The notes beneath the pieces are model-generated. The model saw nothing but the letters and a program-made list of their open reading frames with translations. It did not search any database and was not told the DNA's origin. Below, one piece after another: positions 1 through 12,531 of a DNA stretch of 64,000 bases (position 1 is the first letter of the stretch; each line of letters starts with the position of its first letter). The stretch covers positions 3,038,001 through 3,102,000 of the forward strand of contig OZ241908.1 in the NCBI GenBank assembly GCA_965203685.1, given 5' to 3'. The translations under genes were made by a program, and so were the position numbers. This DNA comes from VXYL01 sp965203685 (GTDB lineage: Bacteria > Pseudomonadota > Gammaproteobacteria > Pseudomonadales > Azotimanducaceae).

Positions 1-1161
1 TTCGGCGTCGCCAAGTCCACCGACGATCAGTTCCAGTGCTTCCTGCGCGAAAGCCTGCCCGACCATCACTTCATCAGCGGCCAGTTCCTCTCGGGCATCG
101 AGTCGAAGACCATGCAGGCCAACGCCGACCTGTTCGAGATCGCGAAACTCGTGCGCAAGAACGCCGATCTCGCGACGCTGGTCATCGTCACCCCGGCCAA
201 GTTCCTCATGGACGCCATGAAGGCGCGCAACGACAGCCGCGAGGTGCTCGACGCCATCGATGGATACCTTTCGGCCTACGGCCACCAAGGCTACAGCATG
301 GACTTCATCGAACCGACGCAGGTGGAGGATCCATCGGCGCTGTTCGCCACGCTGAAAGCGATGGTCGCCGACGACGACTACGATCCGAAGGATCAGGAAG
401 TCCGCGCGGCGACCGTCCGTAAGGAGAAGTTCGCGGCTGTCTCGGAACTGCTCGACGGACTGCCGTATTGGCAGTTCCGCTTCCGGATGTGGCTGGCCCG
501 ACGGTACAACTATATCCGCGAGGAAGTCGCCTTCCACTTCGGCTACACGTGGAGCATCTTGCGCCCCATGGCCCATGAGTTGGGCAGCCGCCTAGTGGAC
601 GCCGGCACGCTCAAACGGCCGGACGACATCTACTTCCTTGTCACCGAAGAGCTGCACCGCGCCATCGAGGCTCGCGCAGGGGGTGCCGCCGTGGCCGAAC
701 TCGGCGAGGTGGCCGCCACGCGCCGCGAACTGCGCGAAGCCCGCAAACGCCACCACCCACCGGGGACGGTTCCTGAAGAAGCCAGCCAAATCAAGGGTAT
801 CGCGTTCAAGGAAACCCAGATCAAGAACGACGAGGCGAGCGACACGATGCGTGGCTTCCCGGTGAGTTCGGGCCGCGTGACCGCACCAGCCAGCGTCATC
901 CTGGGGCCCACGGATTTCGACAAGATGGCACCCGGCTCGATCCTAGTGAGCCCGCTAACGACGCCGGCGTGGACGCAGCTTTTTGCCCACGCCGCCGGCT
1001 TGGTCACCGACATGGGCAGCATCCTCGCCCACGGCTCGATCGTGGCCCGTGAGTACGGCATTCCGGCCGTGCTCGGCGTCGGCAACGGCACGGTGCGCAT
1101 CAAGCACGGTCAGACGTTGACGATCGATGGCGATGCCGGAACGGTCGTAATCCACGACTAG
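1..1161 (+). CDS. PEP-utilising enzyme, C-terminal part (5' end outside window)
   Basis: The frame is open from base 1, so the gene starts upstream; 386 residues are visible. The last ~90 residues are a PEP-utilising-enzyme mobile (phosphohistidine) domain: the motif ILAHGSIVAREYGIPAV carries the histidine that shuttles phosphate, followed by the usual V..G....I.HGQ.LTIDGDAGTV ending. The preceding helical part matches the linker found in rifampicin-phosphotransferase-like and PEP-synthase-like proteins. The ATP-grasp domain expected at the N-terminus would lie upstream. Family membership is clear; the substrate cannot be told from this end. It converges on the SDR gene, with only 8 bp between the stop codons. 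Confidence 0.85.
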   Translation, partial: FGVAKSTDDQFQCFLRESLPDHHFISGQFLSGIESKTMQANADLFEIAKLVRKNADLATLVIVTPAKFLMDAMKARNDSREVLDAIDGYLSAYGHQGYSMDFIEPTQVEDPSALFATLKAMVADDDYDPKDQEVRAATVRKEKFAAVSELLDGLPYWQFRFRMWLARRYNYIREEVAFHFGYTWSILRPMAHELGSRLVDAGTLKRPDDIYFLVTEELHRAIEARAGGAAVAELGEVAATRRELREARKRHHPPGTVPEEASQIKGIAFKETQIKNDEASDTMRGFPVSSGRVTAPASVILGPTDFDKMAPGSILVSPLTTPAWTQLFAHAAGLVTDMGSILAHGSIVAREYGIPAVLGVGNGTVRIKHGQTLTIDGDAGTVVIHD

Positions 1162-1169
1162 GCGCGCCA

Positions 1170-1946
1170 CTACTTCCAGAACCGCTCGGATTTCATCCAG
1201 GTCCGGATCGGGTAGTTCTCGCCGGTCAGTGCATCGGACGCCGGCGATGCGAGGAACAGGGCGAGGTCGGCCACGTCTTCGGGATTCGGCGGCAAGTCCA
1301 ACCGTGGCACCGCGTTGCCATCGTCGTCGACGGACGGCGGAATGATGCCGTAGCCCTTCAACTCCTCCGTGGCCGTCAGCCCCGGCAGGATGCAGTTGAC
1401 GTTGATGTTGTGCTTCGCCCACATCATCGCCAGGTTGTTGGTCAGGCTGATCACGCCTGCCTTCGCCGCCGAGTAGTGAAGCTGCCCCGGGTTGCCCTTG
1501 CTGCCCGCGGTCGACGAGATGTTGATGATCTTGCCGGCCTGCTGCTTGATCATCTGCCTGCCTGCGGCGATGCACGGAATGAACACGCCGGTGAGGTTCT
1601 GCTCAACCACCTCCCGCCACTCGTCGAGCGGCGTGTCTTCCGGCACGTAACTCCTGCCCCACCGGCCGGCATTGTTGACGATGACGTCCAAGGCTCCGAA
1701 AGCTTCCACCGTGCGCTGCACCAGTTCGTCCACCGCGTCCGCCTGCGTCACGTCAACGGGAATCGCAAGGGCGCTTTGGCCCTTGGCGTTAATCTCCCCG
1801 GCTACGCGCTCGATGTTCTCGCGGTTTCGGCTCGCGACGACCACGTTGGCCCCGGCTTGGGCGTAGGCGGCCACCATGGAACGGCCCAGTCCGCCGGCGC
1901 CCCCGGTGACGATCGCGGCTTTCCCCGCCAAGCTGAAATCCGACAT
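1170..1946 (-). CDS. SDR family NAD(P)-dependent oxidoreductase
   Basis: Classical short-chain dehydrogenase of 258 residues. It has the cofactor motif TGGAGGLG at residues 14-21, NNAG at 91-94, a serine at 144-145 and the catalytic YSAAK with Tyr158 and Lys162. The length is typical of the family (about 250). Cytosolic; no signal peptide. The C-terminal substrate loop does not identify a substrate. It stands alone, convergent with the PEP-utilising enzyme gene and divergent from the transposase-like gene. Confidence 0.9.
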   Translation of the reverse strand: MSDFSLAGKAAIVTGGAGGLGRSMVAAYAQAGANVVVASRNRENIERVAGEINAKGQSALAIPVDVTQADAVDELVQRTVEAFGALDVIVNNAGRWGRSYVPEDTPLDEWREVVEQNLTGVFIPCIAAGRQMIKQQAGKIINISSTAGSKGNPGQLHYSAAKAGVISLTNNLAMMWAKHNINVNCILPGLTATEELKGYGIIPPSVDDDGNAVPRLDLPPNPEDVADLALFLASPASDALTGENYPIRTWMKSERFWK

Positions 1947-2002
1947 CAGAAATCCTTATGTGCGCACCACAAGGTCCAGCGTACCCCGTTTCGAGACCCG
2001 GA

Positions 2003-2025
2003 TGCGGACGGGGGCGTCTGCGTAC
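2003..2025 (+). repeat. Short palindromic repeat, copy 1 (degenerate)
   Basis: Copy of the GCGGACG-NGGA-CGTCCGC-G-(T/C)ACC family with the right arm changed to CGTCTGC. It lies between the divergent SDR and transposase-like genes, so unlike most copies it does not follow a stop codon. Confidence 0.7.
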
Positions 2026-2107
2026 CGCCTAGTTGCGTTCGGTTGAACTCAACCGGTCGCGGCGCAAGAATGGTCGCGTTGAAGCGCTCCAATGTCGCCG
2101 CACACCT

Positions 2108-3376
2108 ATGGCCCGCCCCGTCGACCCGGATCTCGACCTAGTCCGCAGCAAGGCCAAGGCGCTGGCGGCTCAGTTGAGCGCGGGGCTCGGCAAGGTGCAT
2201 TCGCGGTTCGTCGCGGACATGCTGAGCGGCCTGCTCCTGTCCGGTTCCGTACGACTGAGCGAGATCGCACGCGCGCTGCGGGAGCCGATTCCGGAACACT
2301 CGACGCATAAGCGGCTCAGTCGCAATCTTGGCAACGCCGAAATCGGTCGCGTGGTCGCCGACAACCTGCTCCAAGCGGCCGCCAAGGTGATCGACGCCGA
2401 AACCCTACTCGTGGTGGACTGCTTCGAGATCGTCAAGCCGTATGCGCAGAAGATGCAGTACCTAGCACCGGCCACTGCCGACGGCACGAATGGTCAAAAC
2501 AAGGGGTACAACGTATGCGAGGTCGTCAGTTGGGACATGCGCGGCGGTCCCATGCCGAATCTCGCTCAAGCCGCCCGCGACATGCCACCCGACCCGACGG
2601 AGCATCCGCACCGCGTCAGCGCCTGGAACGACGTCGTCTTCACCCCCGTGACGCAAACCGTCTGGTCATCACAGGCACCCGGTTCGTTGAGTCGCACGGA
2701 CGAGATCGTACGACTGATCCGATCCGTCTCCGCCGCCTGCGACGGCCGCGGTGTCTTCAACGTCAACGCCATCGCGGATAGAGACCTGCCTTGCGCGCTT
2801 GCAGAAGAGCCCTGCAACTACGTCGCCCGGGTGGCACCGGGGCAGCCGCTCCTGCACCGACGTCGCCGAACCGACGCGGCGAGCGTCGGCGAGGCGTGCA
2901 ACAAGCCCTACGCCACCACGATCTACAAGACCCAGGAAGATCACGAGGAGAGCGTCTTCCTGCAGTTCGGGGCGACCCCCGTAGCGCTGCCGAATCGTCA
3001 CGAACAACCCCTTTGGTTGCTGACCATCGAGTCCGGGCTGGCAACCCAAGCCGAGCAGCCAACGTCGTACCTGCTGACGAACCAACCCATGCGCCGGAAC
3101 CGGGCGGTGCTGTGGCGGCTCGTGCTGTCCTTTCTCCAGTACGGCCACGCGGTCAGTACCAACCGCGCAATCAAGCACGACTTCGACTTCGACGACGTAC
3201 GCGTGCTGAGCTATCAGCGACTGCGCAATCTCGCGACCCTGGTGCAGGCGGCTGCGTACGTCGAGGCCCTCTGGCCTGGGATCGAACTCAAGGAGAGGAT
3301 TTTCCTCGAACCGCAGTCCCGGGCACCGAAGTTCCGCGTGGAGCCGTATACCGCCCCGGTGCCCGGCCAGGGTTGA
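2108..3376 (+). CDS. IS4-type DDE transposase, probably inactive
   Basis: A protein of 422 residues if it starts at ATG 2108 (MARPVDPDLDLV); an in-frame upstream start at 2033 would add 25 unconvincing residues. The N-terminal helical region, VVDCFEIVKPYA (first Asp), IADRDLP (second Asp) and the tail FDDVRVLSYQRLRNLATLVQAA follow the IS4-type RNase H-fold layout. The segment that normally carries Y..RW.(I/V)E before the conserved Lys is shortened and reads YGHAVSTNRAIKHDF, so the catalytic Glu is not visible. I find no flanking terminal inverted repeats or target duplication. Probably a relic or domesticated copy. Confidence 0.7.
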   Translation: MARPVDPDLDLVRSKAKALAAQLSAGLGKVHSRFVADMLSGLLLSGSVRLSEIARALREPIPEHSTHKRLSRNLGNAEIGRVVADNLLQAAAKVIDAETLLVVDCFEIVKPYAQKMQYLAPATADGTNGQNKGYNVCEVVSWDMRGGPMPNLAQAARDMPPDPTEHPHRVSAWNDVVFTPVTQTVWSSQAPGSLSRTDEIVRLIRSVSAACDGRGVFNVNAIADRDLPCALAEEPCNYVARVAPGQPLLHRRRRTDAASVGEACNKPYATTIYKTQEDHEESVFLQFGATPVALPNRHEQPLWLLTIESGLATQAEQPTSYLLTNQPMRRNRAVLWRLVLSFLQYGHAVSTNRAIKHDFDFDDVRVLSYQRLRNLATLVQAAAYVEALWPGIELKERIFLEPQSRAPKFRVEPYTAPVPGQG

Positions 3377-3487
3377 GATCCGGCACGCCGGCATGAACGG
3401 CGTTCATCACGGTGGGACCCGGCGCGCAAGCCCACCCACCACGGCCGACCTTAAAATCCGCCCGTCGGCTGAAGCCCTTCGCACCAC

Positions 3488-7165
<3,678 letters not shown>

Positions 7166-7180
7166 CCCGCGTCAAAAGCC

Positions 7181-7205
7181 GGTACGTGGACGGACCGCTG
7201 TCCGC
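7181..7205 (-). repeat. Short palindromic repeat, copy 2 (degenerate, inverted)
   Basis: Begins with GGTACG and reads as a degenerate reverse-orientation member of the repeat family, 15 bp after the metH stop codon. The arms are imperfect (GTGGACGGAC against GTCCGC). Confidence 0.55.
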
Positions 7206-7265
7206 CGCTTTTCGGTGGGGTCTCCTCTCGACACCACGCTGTTTCGACATCCGCGGCCCGCCTCC

Positions 7266-8177
7266 CTAGCCGCCGAACATCAGGGTTCCGCTCCTTTGAT
7301 TGAGATAATCCGCCACCGTTACCCCGCCGACATAGCGGCGCACTCCGGCATCATAGTAGCGATGCTGGAGTCCCCTTAACTGTTGGCCGTAACGGTGGCG
7401 CAGCCGGGAGGCTCCGGGCTGCACATGCACATTGTTCACATGTCCCGTGCAGTACGCGAAGCACGCAATCGGGTAAAGCAGAGCCGAGCAGACGATGTCG
7501 CAGATCTGCAGTCCGGCATGGTTGTCGCTGTGGCCAAAAGTCGGGAGTTCGACCAAGCGCTCGTAGTTCGGCGCGACGCTGAACTTCTGGGTGAATACCG
7601 AATGGGACACTCTTAAGTTCTTGCTCTTGCTACGACTGTCGGCGATGCATACGCCGCTGCTGTCGAGTTTGGTCAAATAGTGCTCGAAGTACGTGCACAG
7701 CCGTTGGATCGAGGACGTATACACGGCGGTGCCTTCGAACGGCCAGCCTGGAGCCTTGATCCAGACGCGCGCGACCACTCTTACATCGTGCCGCCATAGG
7801 AGGCCCATGATGCGATCGAGGAAACCCACCGCATGTAGTTTCTGCCTCGCGTTTCCGCGGGTTACGTGCTTACGGATTTCCGCGCCCTTCACCTCCGGAA
7901 GAATGCGATCCAGACGCCGCGTTGAGGGATAGTTCAGGTTCGGAAAGAAACGGTGCTTGAGATTGAGGTAGTCGTGCGTCAGGTTTGCCAACCTGCCGCC
8001 GTCAACGAACAGCCCGGCTACGACGAGGACTGGCTGGTCGTTCGGTGCGGGTGGATCGCGAAGTACTCCCAGATCCCCGGCTTCGTCGACGAAACAGAGC
8101 TGCAAGTGGAGGCCCCAAATAAAGCTATGGCCACCGATGGTGGCCATAGGGTCTGCCGCCCACGTTGGGGTCGGCAA
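7266..8177 (-). CDS. DUF3800 domain protein
   Basis: Up to 303 residues; the start at 8177 is provisional, because the conserved domain opens at LQLCFVDEAGD and an ATG at 8147 (MATIGGHSF) is also possible. The FVDEAGD motif near the N-terminus, the central KGAEIRKH and the later ICIADSRSKSKN-like and QICDIVCSALL segments follow the DUF3800 layout, an RNase H-like fold protein family of unknown function often found with mobile or defence genes. No signal peptide. Its neighbours (metH, an enolase-superfamily gene) do not suggest a role. Confidence 0.75.
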   Translation of the reverse strand: MPTPTWAADPMATIGGHSFIWGLHLQLCFVDEAGDLGVLRDPPAPNDQPVLVVAGLFVDGGRLANLTHDYLNLKHRFFPNLNYPSTRRLDRILPEVKGAEIRKHVTRGNARQKLHAVGFLDRIMGLLWRHDVRVVARVWIKAPGWPFEGTAVYTSSIQRLCTYFEHYLTKLDSSGVCIADSRSKSKNLRVSHSVFTQKFSVAPNYERLVELPTFGHSDNHAGLQICDIVCSALLYPIACFAYCTGHVNNVHVQPGASRLRHRYGQQLRGLQHRYYDAGVRRYVGGVTVADYLNQRSGTLMFGG

Positions 8178-8344
8178 TCACGCCGAGGCGTGGTTACTCC
8201 AGGCAACATAGCCGTCGGGGCAACCGATGTCAATCCGAAGTCCACCACCCTCGCTGCGTCTCATCAGGGCGTTGGGCTACCTTGGCCTTAGCCCGGCCGC
8301 GAAGCGGGGGGCGGCGATACAAAGAACCGCCCTCGCAACGAACT

Positions 8345-9529
8345 TCATCGTCGGCTCCCCTGGTACGGGTGCTTCGCCACCACCTCCTCGTTCAACTCCA
8401 CCCCGAGCCCAGGTTTCGTCGGCGGAATGATGTAGCCGTCGCGCCACTCGATGGGCTCCTTCAGGATCTCCGCGTGGAAGCCGTCGAACCGCCCGATGCT
8501 CTCCTGGATGAGGAAGTTCGGACTGCACGTGTCGATCTGGATGTTGGCGGCGGCCTCGATCGGCCCGCAGTAGAGGTGCGGCGCGATCTGCGCGTAGTAA
8601 GCCTCCGCCATGCCGGCGATCTTGCGCGCCTCAAGGATTCCGCCGACGCGCCCGAGAGCCATCTGCAGGATCGCGGCGGCCTGCTTCTCCAAGAGTTCGC
8701 GGAACTCGAACTTGGTGGCAAGGCGCTCGCCGCTCGCCACGGGGATGCTGGTTGCGCGGGCAACGCGCGCCATCTCGTCGCGGTTCTCCGGGGGCACGGG
8801 TTCCTCGAACCAGAGCGGATCGAACTGCTCGATTCTCCTGGCGAAACGGATCGTCCCGGACGTTGTCGACTGACCATGGGTGCCGATCAGGATGTCGGCC
8901 TTGTTGCCGACGGCCTCCCGTACGCTTCTCACCACCGCCTCGGCGTTGTCGAGCCGGTCAAGCGGTGGCTCACGCGGGTCGGCCGTTCCCATCACGTCGA
9001 TCAGCGGGTCGAACTTGAGAGCCGTGAAGCCTTCCTCGACGTGGGCGATCGCGCTGTCCGCCGCAGCGGCGGGATCGGTATGCGGCGAGACGCCACGGGC
9101 GCTGCCCGGTGCCGGCCACAGGTACGTGTAGGAGCGCAGCCGGTCATGGTAGCGGCCGCCGAGCAGGTTGTAGACGGGCTGGCCGAGCGCCTTGCCCATG
9201 ATGTCCCAGCAAGCCATCTCGATGGCGCTTAAACACCCCATCACGGTGTGGTCGGGATGCTGGTGATGGTCGTGCGACTCGTAGCCTTCACCGTAGTACA
9301 CGGCGCGCCACAGCCGCTCGACCTGGAACGGATCGCTGCCGACGACATAGGTCTCGCCCATGTCCTCGAGTAACTTCGCCACTGTCAGCGGGTGGAACGG
9401 CGCCTTGTAGACCTCCCCGATCCCTTCGATGCCGTCGTCCGTCACGAGCTTGACGAAGACCCAGGTCCGCCCGCCACGGTGCGGCCGCGGCGTGCCGACC
9501 ACGTAAGGCTTGATCTCGACGATTTTCAT
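8345..9529 (-). CDS. Mandelate racemase / muconate lactonizing enzyme family protein
   Basis: Enolase-superfamily protein of 394 residues, closest in layout to galactonate or mannonate dehydratase-like acid-sugar dehydratases. It shows an N-terminal capping domain, LWFEEPVPPEN with a metal-ligand Glu, ASGERLA with the second Glu, and APHLYCGP with the C-terminal His. The usual DxH motif on the second barrel strand reads GTHGQS: His218 is present but the metal-binding Asp is Gly216. The ILQpD position reads ILQMA (Ala291). I believe close homologues share the GTHGQ form, so this may be a subfamily trait rather than decay. Divergently transcribed from the oxidoreductase at 9606, suggesting a small catabolic unit. 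Confidence 0.85.
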   Translation of the reverse strand: MKIVEIKPYVVGTPRPHRGGRTWVFVKLVTDDGIEGIGEVYKAPFHPLTVAKLLEDMGETYVVGSDPFQVERLWRAVYYGEGYESHDHHQHPDHTVMGCLSAIEMACWDIMGKALGQPVYNLLGGRYHDRLRSYTYLWPAPGSARGVSPHTDPAAAADSAIAHVEEGFTALKFDPLIDVMGTADPREPPLDRLDNAEAVVRSVREAVGNKADILIGTHGQSTTSGTIRFARRIEQFDPLWFEEPVPPENRDEMARVARATSIPVASGERLATKFEFRELLEKQAAAILQMALGRVGGILEARKIAGMAEAYYAQIAPHLYCGPIEAAANIQIDTCSPNFLIQESIGRFDGFHAEILKEPIEWRDGYIIPPTKPGLGVELNEEVVAKHPYQGSRR

Positions 9530-9605
9530 CGCTCCCCTTCAAAGTTGTTCCAACCCGCAGCGCAGTATAGGGTGATCCGTTTTGCTGCGGCTCAAAGGCA
9601 CCTGC

Positions 9606-10874
9606 ATGGCTGACGACCACGTCAACGACGACCCCTACATCTACAACGGCTGGCCCATGAACACGCCGATGGACATCCGGCTGGGGCTCACCCACGAGGA
9701 CGGGATTCATCACAAGCTGCGTTGGGGGATCATCAGCGCGTCGTCGATCTCATCGGACTGGGTGAAGTCGCTGCAGGACGTACCGGGGGCCGGCGTCACC
9801 GCCATCGCGGCCCGAGACTTGGACCGCGCCCGGATGTTTGCCGAGGCCCACGAAATCCCGAACGCCTACGACTCCTACCAAGCGCTCTGCGAGGATCCCG
9901 ATGTCGACATCGTCTACATCGCGTCGAAGACTTGGGATCACCATCGCGACCTGATGATGGCCGTCAACGCCCGCAAGCACATCCTGTGCGAGAAGCCGTT
10001 CACCGACACCGCGGACCAAGCCAAGGAGGCCTTTGATGCAGCGGACAAGGCCGGCGTCGTGTGCTGGGAGGGCATGTGGCTGCGGTTCTTCCCCGCCGTC
10101 GAACATGCCCGTGCCGCGATGGAACGCGGCGACATCGGCGACCTGCGTGTCGTCCAAGCCGACTACCCGGACCGGGTCTACGCGCTGAACCCCGCCATCA
10201 CCGGTTTCGGCGCCGACGAGATGCCGGTCATCGCGGCCGCGGGTCGAAAGGCGCGCCCGCAAGCACATGCCGACGGCGTACTGTCCGCCCACGGCTCGTC
10301 GCCGAGCGCAGCCGTCCTGCAGTACTCGGACCAGGAAGGCATCGCCGTCATCACCTTCCCCAACGGCCGCTACATCGAAGAGTCGCAGTACATCGGCACG
10401 CAGGGCCGGATCACCATCGAGACGCCGTCACACCATCCGACGGCGGTGACCATCCGCACCGGCCGCCCACCGAGACGCGGCACGCGCCGCCAAGAAGGCA
10501 AGCCCTCGATCGAACTCGACCCGAGCGAGGGGTGGACCGGCGACTGGATCGAGACCCACTGGAACCAGGACCGCAACCCCAGCAGCGGACCGTTCAACCA
10601 CGTCGAGCGTTTCGAGTATCCCTGCCCGACGCCAGCGCCGATTACCCGCGGCCAGCCGCCCGGTTCACGCTGGACCGGCGAGCGCCTGATCACCTACAAG
10701 GGGTGGACGTGGCACGGCGGCAATCAGCACGGCTTCATGTACCAGGCGCAGGCGATCCACCGGTGCATGGCCGCCGGCTTGAAGGAGATGCCGCAGTGGA
10801 CCACGGCCGAGTCGATCCGCGTCTGCGAGATCATCGACGAGATCAACCGCCAGTGCGCTGAACGCGGTTTTTGA
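9606..10874 (+). CDS. Gfo/Idh/MocA family oxidoreductase, dihydrodiol-dehydrogenase-like
   Basis: NAD(P)-dependent oxidoreductase of 422 residues from ATG 9606; an upstream in-frame start at 9582 adds eight residues lacking support. The Rossmann start reads WGIISASSISSDW where most relatives have GxGxxG; the trans-dihydrodiol dehydrogenase branch has a similar SAG.IS form. The catalytic Lys is in CEKPF, followed by EGMWLRFFPA, also as in that branch. The C-terminal half contains the dimerisation sheet. Probably a cytosolic sugar or cyclic diol dehydrogenase working with the divergent enolase-superfamily gene; the substrate is unknown. Confidence 0.85.
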   Translation: MADDHVNDDPYIYNGWPMNTPMDIRLGLTHEDGIHHKLRWGIISASSISSDWVKSLQDVPGAGVTAIAARDLDRARMFAEAHEIPNAYDSYQALCEDPDVDIVYIASKTWDHHRDLMMAVNARKHILCEKPFTDTADQAKEAFDAADKAGVVCWEGMWLRFFPAVEHARAAMERGDIGDLRVVQADYPDRVYALNPAITGFGADEMPVIAAAGRKARPQAHADGVLSAHGSSPSAAVLQYSDQEGIAVITFPNGRYIEESQYIGTQGRITIETPSHHPTAVTIRTGRPPRRGTRRQEGKPSIELDPSEGWTGDWIETHWNQDRNPSSGPFNHVERFEYPCPTPAPITRGQPPGSRWTGERLITYKGWTWHGGNQHGFMYQAQAIHRCMAAGLKEMPQWTTAESIRVCEIIDEINRQCAERGF

Positions 10875-10913
10875 TCGTCGGGGACGCCCGAGCACGCGGC
10901 GCAATGGAGACTG

Positions 10914-11657
10914 GTGAAAACGAACAACTTTCTTCGGTCCTTCCGAGACTCCCTCGTCGAGGGGCACCGCGAGTCGAAGCGGTGGCAGGCCCTTGCGCTC
11001 TACCTCGTGTTCGTCGCGATGTGCCTCGACGCTCAGGCCGAAGCCGTCGACGACGAGATAACCGTGGTTGGCGAACGACACGAGCCAGGCAAGGTCCCGT
11101 CGCCAGACTACATCGTGTACTCGTACTCCACCCTCAACTGCGGCAACGAGCTGCGCCGGAAAGGCAAGCACGCCGAGGCGCTCCCGCACTTGCTGGAGGC
11201 AGCCAAGCGCGGCTTCAAATGGGCGCAGGCGGACGTGGCGGACATCTACCTGAATGGTCTCGACGGCGTGCCAGTTGACCTCGAGGCTGGTATCGGTTGG
11301 CTCGGAGTCGCGGCCCAGTCGCCGTCAAACCGCGACATAGAGGGTTTCTTCCGCGAGGCGTTCACCACTCGGGTGCGGTCCGAGCACTACGCGCACTTTG
11401 CAGCGATTGTGTCCGAGTACCGGGCCAATTACGGTAGCGGGCTGCACCGGCTCGACTGTGGAATGAAGGCTCGCAAGCCGCGCGCCCTTGGCGGCAGGAC
11501 GTGGAACTTCGGCAAGCTGGATACGGAGTTCCGGTGCGACTTCGAGGACGAAAGGGATCTGTGCTACGAACCACTACCGAACGGCCAGCAAGGCCTGACG
11601 TGGACGTGCGACTTGCCGGCAAGGAGCTGCCGTCAGTTGCACAAGCGCACTCGCTAG
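10914..11657 (+). CDS. Sel1-repeat-like exported or membrane protein
   Basis: 247 residues from GTG 10914. The N-terminus has a basic segment and one hydrophobic stretch (ALALYLVFVAMCLDAQA), which could be a signal peptide or membrane anchor. Residues ~90-130 (KHAEALPHLLEAAKRGFKWAQADVADIYLNG, in part) look like one or two Sel1/TPR-type helical repeats. The C-terminus is cysteine-rich (five Cys in the last ~100 residues), fitting an extracytoplasmic protein. Function unknown. It begins 40 bp after the oxidoreductase and may share its transcript. Confidence 0.65.
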   Translation: MKTNNFLRSFRDSLVEGHRESKRWQALALYLVFVAMCLDAQAEAVDDEITVVGERHEPGKVPSPDYIVYSYSTLNCGNELRRKGKHAEALPHLLEAAKRGFKWAQADVADIYLNGLDGVPVDLEAGIGWLGVAAQSPSNRDIEGFFREAFTTRVRSEHYAHFAAIVSEYRANYGSGLHRLDCGMKARKPRALGGRTWNFGKLDTEFRCDFEDERDLCYEPLPNGQQGLTWTCDLPARSCRQLHKRTR

Positions 11658-11703
11658 TCAGGCCCCGAAACCGTTCCCTCGAAGCCAGCCGCGTCGGCGC
11701 TTA

Positions 11704-11723
11704 GCGGACATCCACGTCCGCGC
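11704..11723 (+). repeat. Short palindromic repeat, copy 3
   Basis: GCGGACATCCACGTCCGCGC, a member with an altered left arm, between two convergent genes (46 bp after one stop codon, 18 bp from the other). Confidence 0.65.
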
Positions 11724-11741
11724 TTTGGCCTTGTCATAGGG

Positions 11742-12512
11742 TCAGTGCCCAGACTCGTCTGGGCGCGAGTGGTCAACCGCCAAGCTGTCGTGGAATTCAA
11801 GGAACGTCCGCAGCGCCAACTCCGGGTGCTCCAGGATACCGTTGTGCCCCACCGCTTCGAGCACGGCTAGCTTTGCGTTGGGCGCTGTCTCGGCGATGAC
11901 CCGGCTCGAAGCGAGGTTCGGGTCGTGGCTGCCGGTACCGATCAGCACCGGCATGGTCAGTCGGTCGACGACGCTCGCCAAGGGGAACTTCCGCAGCGCC
12001 GCCATGGCTTTGCCTACCTCGTCAGGATGCAGGTGGTCGTTGATGCCGACCGGCACAGGTTGCGACTCGATGCCGACCTCACGACGGAGTTCCGCCGCAC
12101 GCTTCGTACCGTCGCGCTGCGCCTGCACATCGGGAAGATCGACGTTGGCGGCATAGAGGGCCGCCGAGATGACCCGCGCGGAATGGTAGGCGCAGAACAC
12201 GGTGGCCGGCCGCGAGCCCCAGGACTGCGACCACACGTGACAGCGCTCCCGCCCTAGGCTGTCGAGCACGTCGCAAGCGTCGCGGGCGTATTGCTCGAAC
12301 GTGTACTGCGTATCCGGGTTGGCCGCTGGCGAACTGCGACCGAGGCCGCGAATGTCGATCCGAACCGTCTGGAAACGGGGCGTCAGTCGCGGCACCAGGT
12401 GGTCCCAAACCCGTAGCGTGCAGCGCCCGGGCGGCCAGAGCAGCAGCGCCGGGTTCGACTCGGGGCCGTCCACTTCGACGTAGAGCGTCGCGCCGTCCAC
12501 GGCGATGTCCAT
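11742..12512 (-). CDS. Alpha/beta hydrolase
   Basis: 256 residues with the alpha/beta hydrolase core: oxyanion region LLLWPPGRC, nucleophile elbow SQSWGS (the Ser sits in S-x-S-x-G rather than G-x-S-x-G), acid in GTGSHDPN and catalytic His in VGHNGILEHPE. Cytosolic. The substrate cannot be predicted; esterases, lactonases and haloperoxidase-like members share this layout. It is 19 bp upstream of nothing on its strand and follows the lipoprotein gene at 12532, which may be co-transcribed with it. Confidence 0.85.
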   Translation of the reverse strand: MDIAVDGATLYVEVDGPESNPALLLWPPGRCTLRVWDHLVPRLTPRFQTVRIDIRGLGRSSPAANPDTQYTFEQYARDACDVLDSLGRERCHVWSQSWGSRPATVFCAYHSARVISAALYAANVDLPDVQAQRDGTKRAAELRREVGIESQPVPVGINDHLHPDEVGKAMAALRKFPLASVVDRLTMPVLIGTGSHDPNLASSRVIAETAPNAKLAVLEAVGHNGILEHPELALRTFLEFHDSLAVDHSRPDESGH

Positions 12513-12531
12513 TCGGGCCCCTCTCGTGCGG

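Noticed and set aside
3377..3487. Possible cobalamin or SAM riboswitch before metH
   Set aside because: Only 110 bp, containing simple GC-rich inverted repeats; no conserved B12-box or SAM riboswitch core could be found.
1947..3487. Complete insertion sequence around the IS4-type gene
   Set aside because: No matching terminal inverted repeats or target-site duplication could be found on either side by eye.
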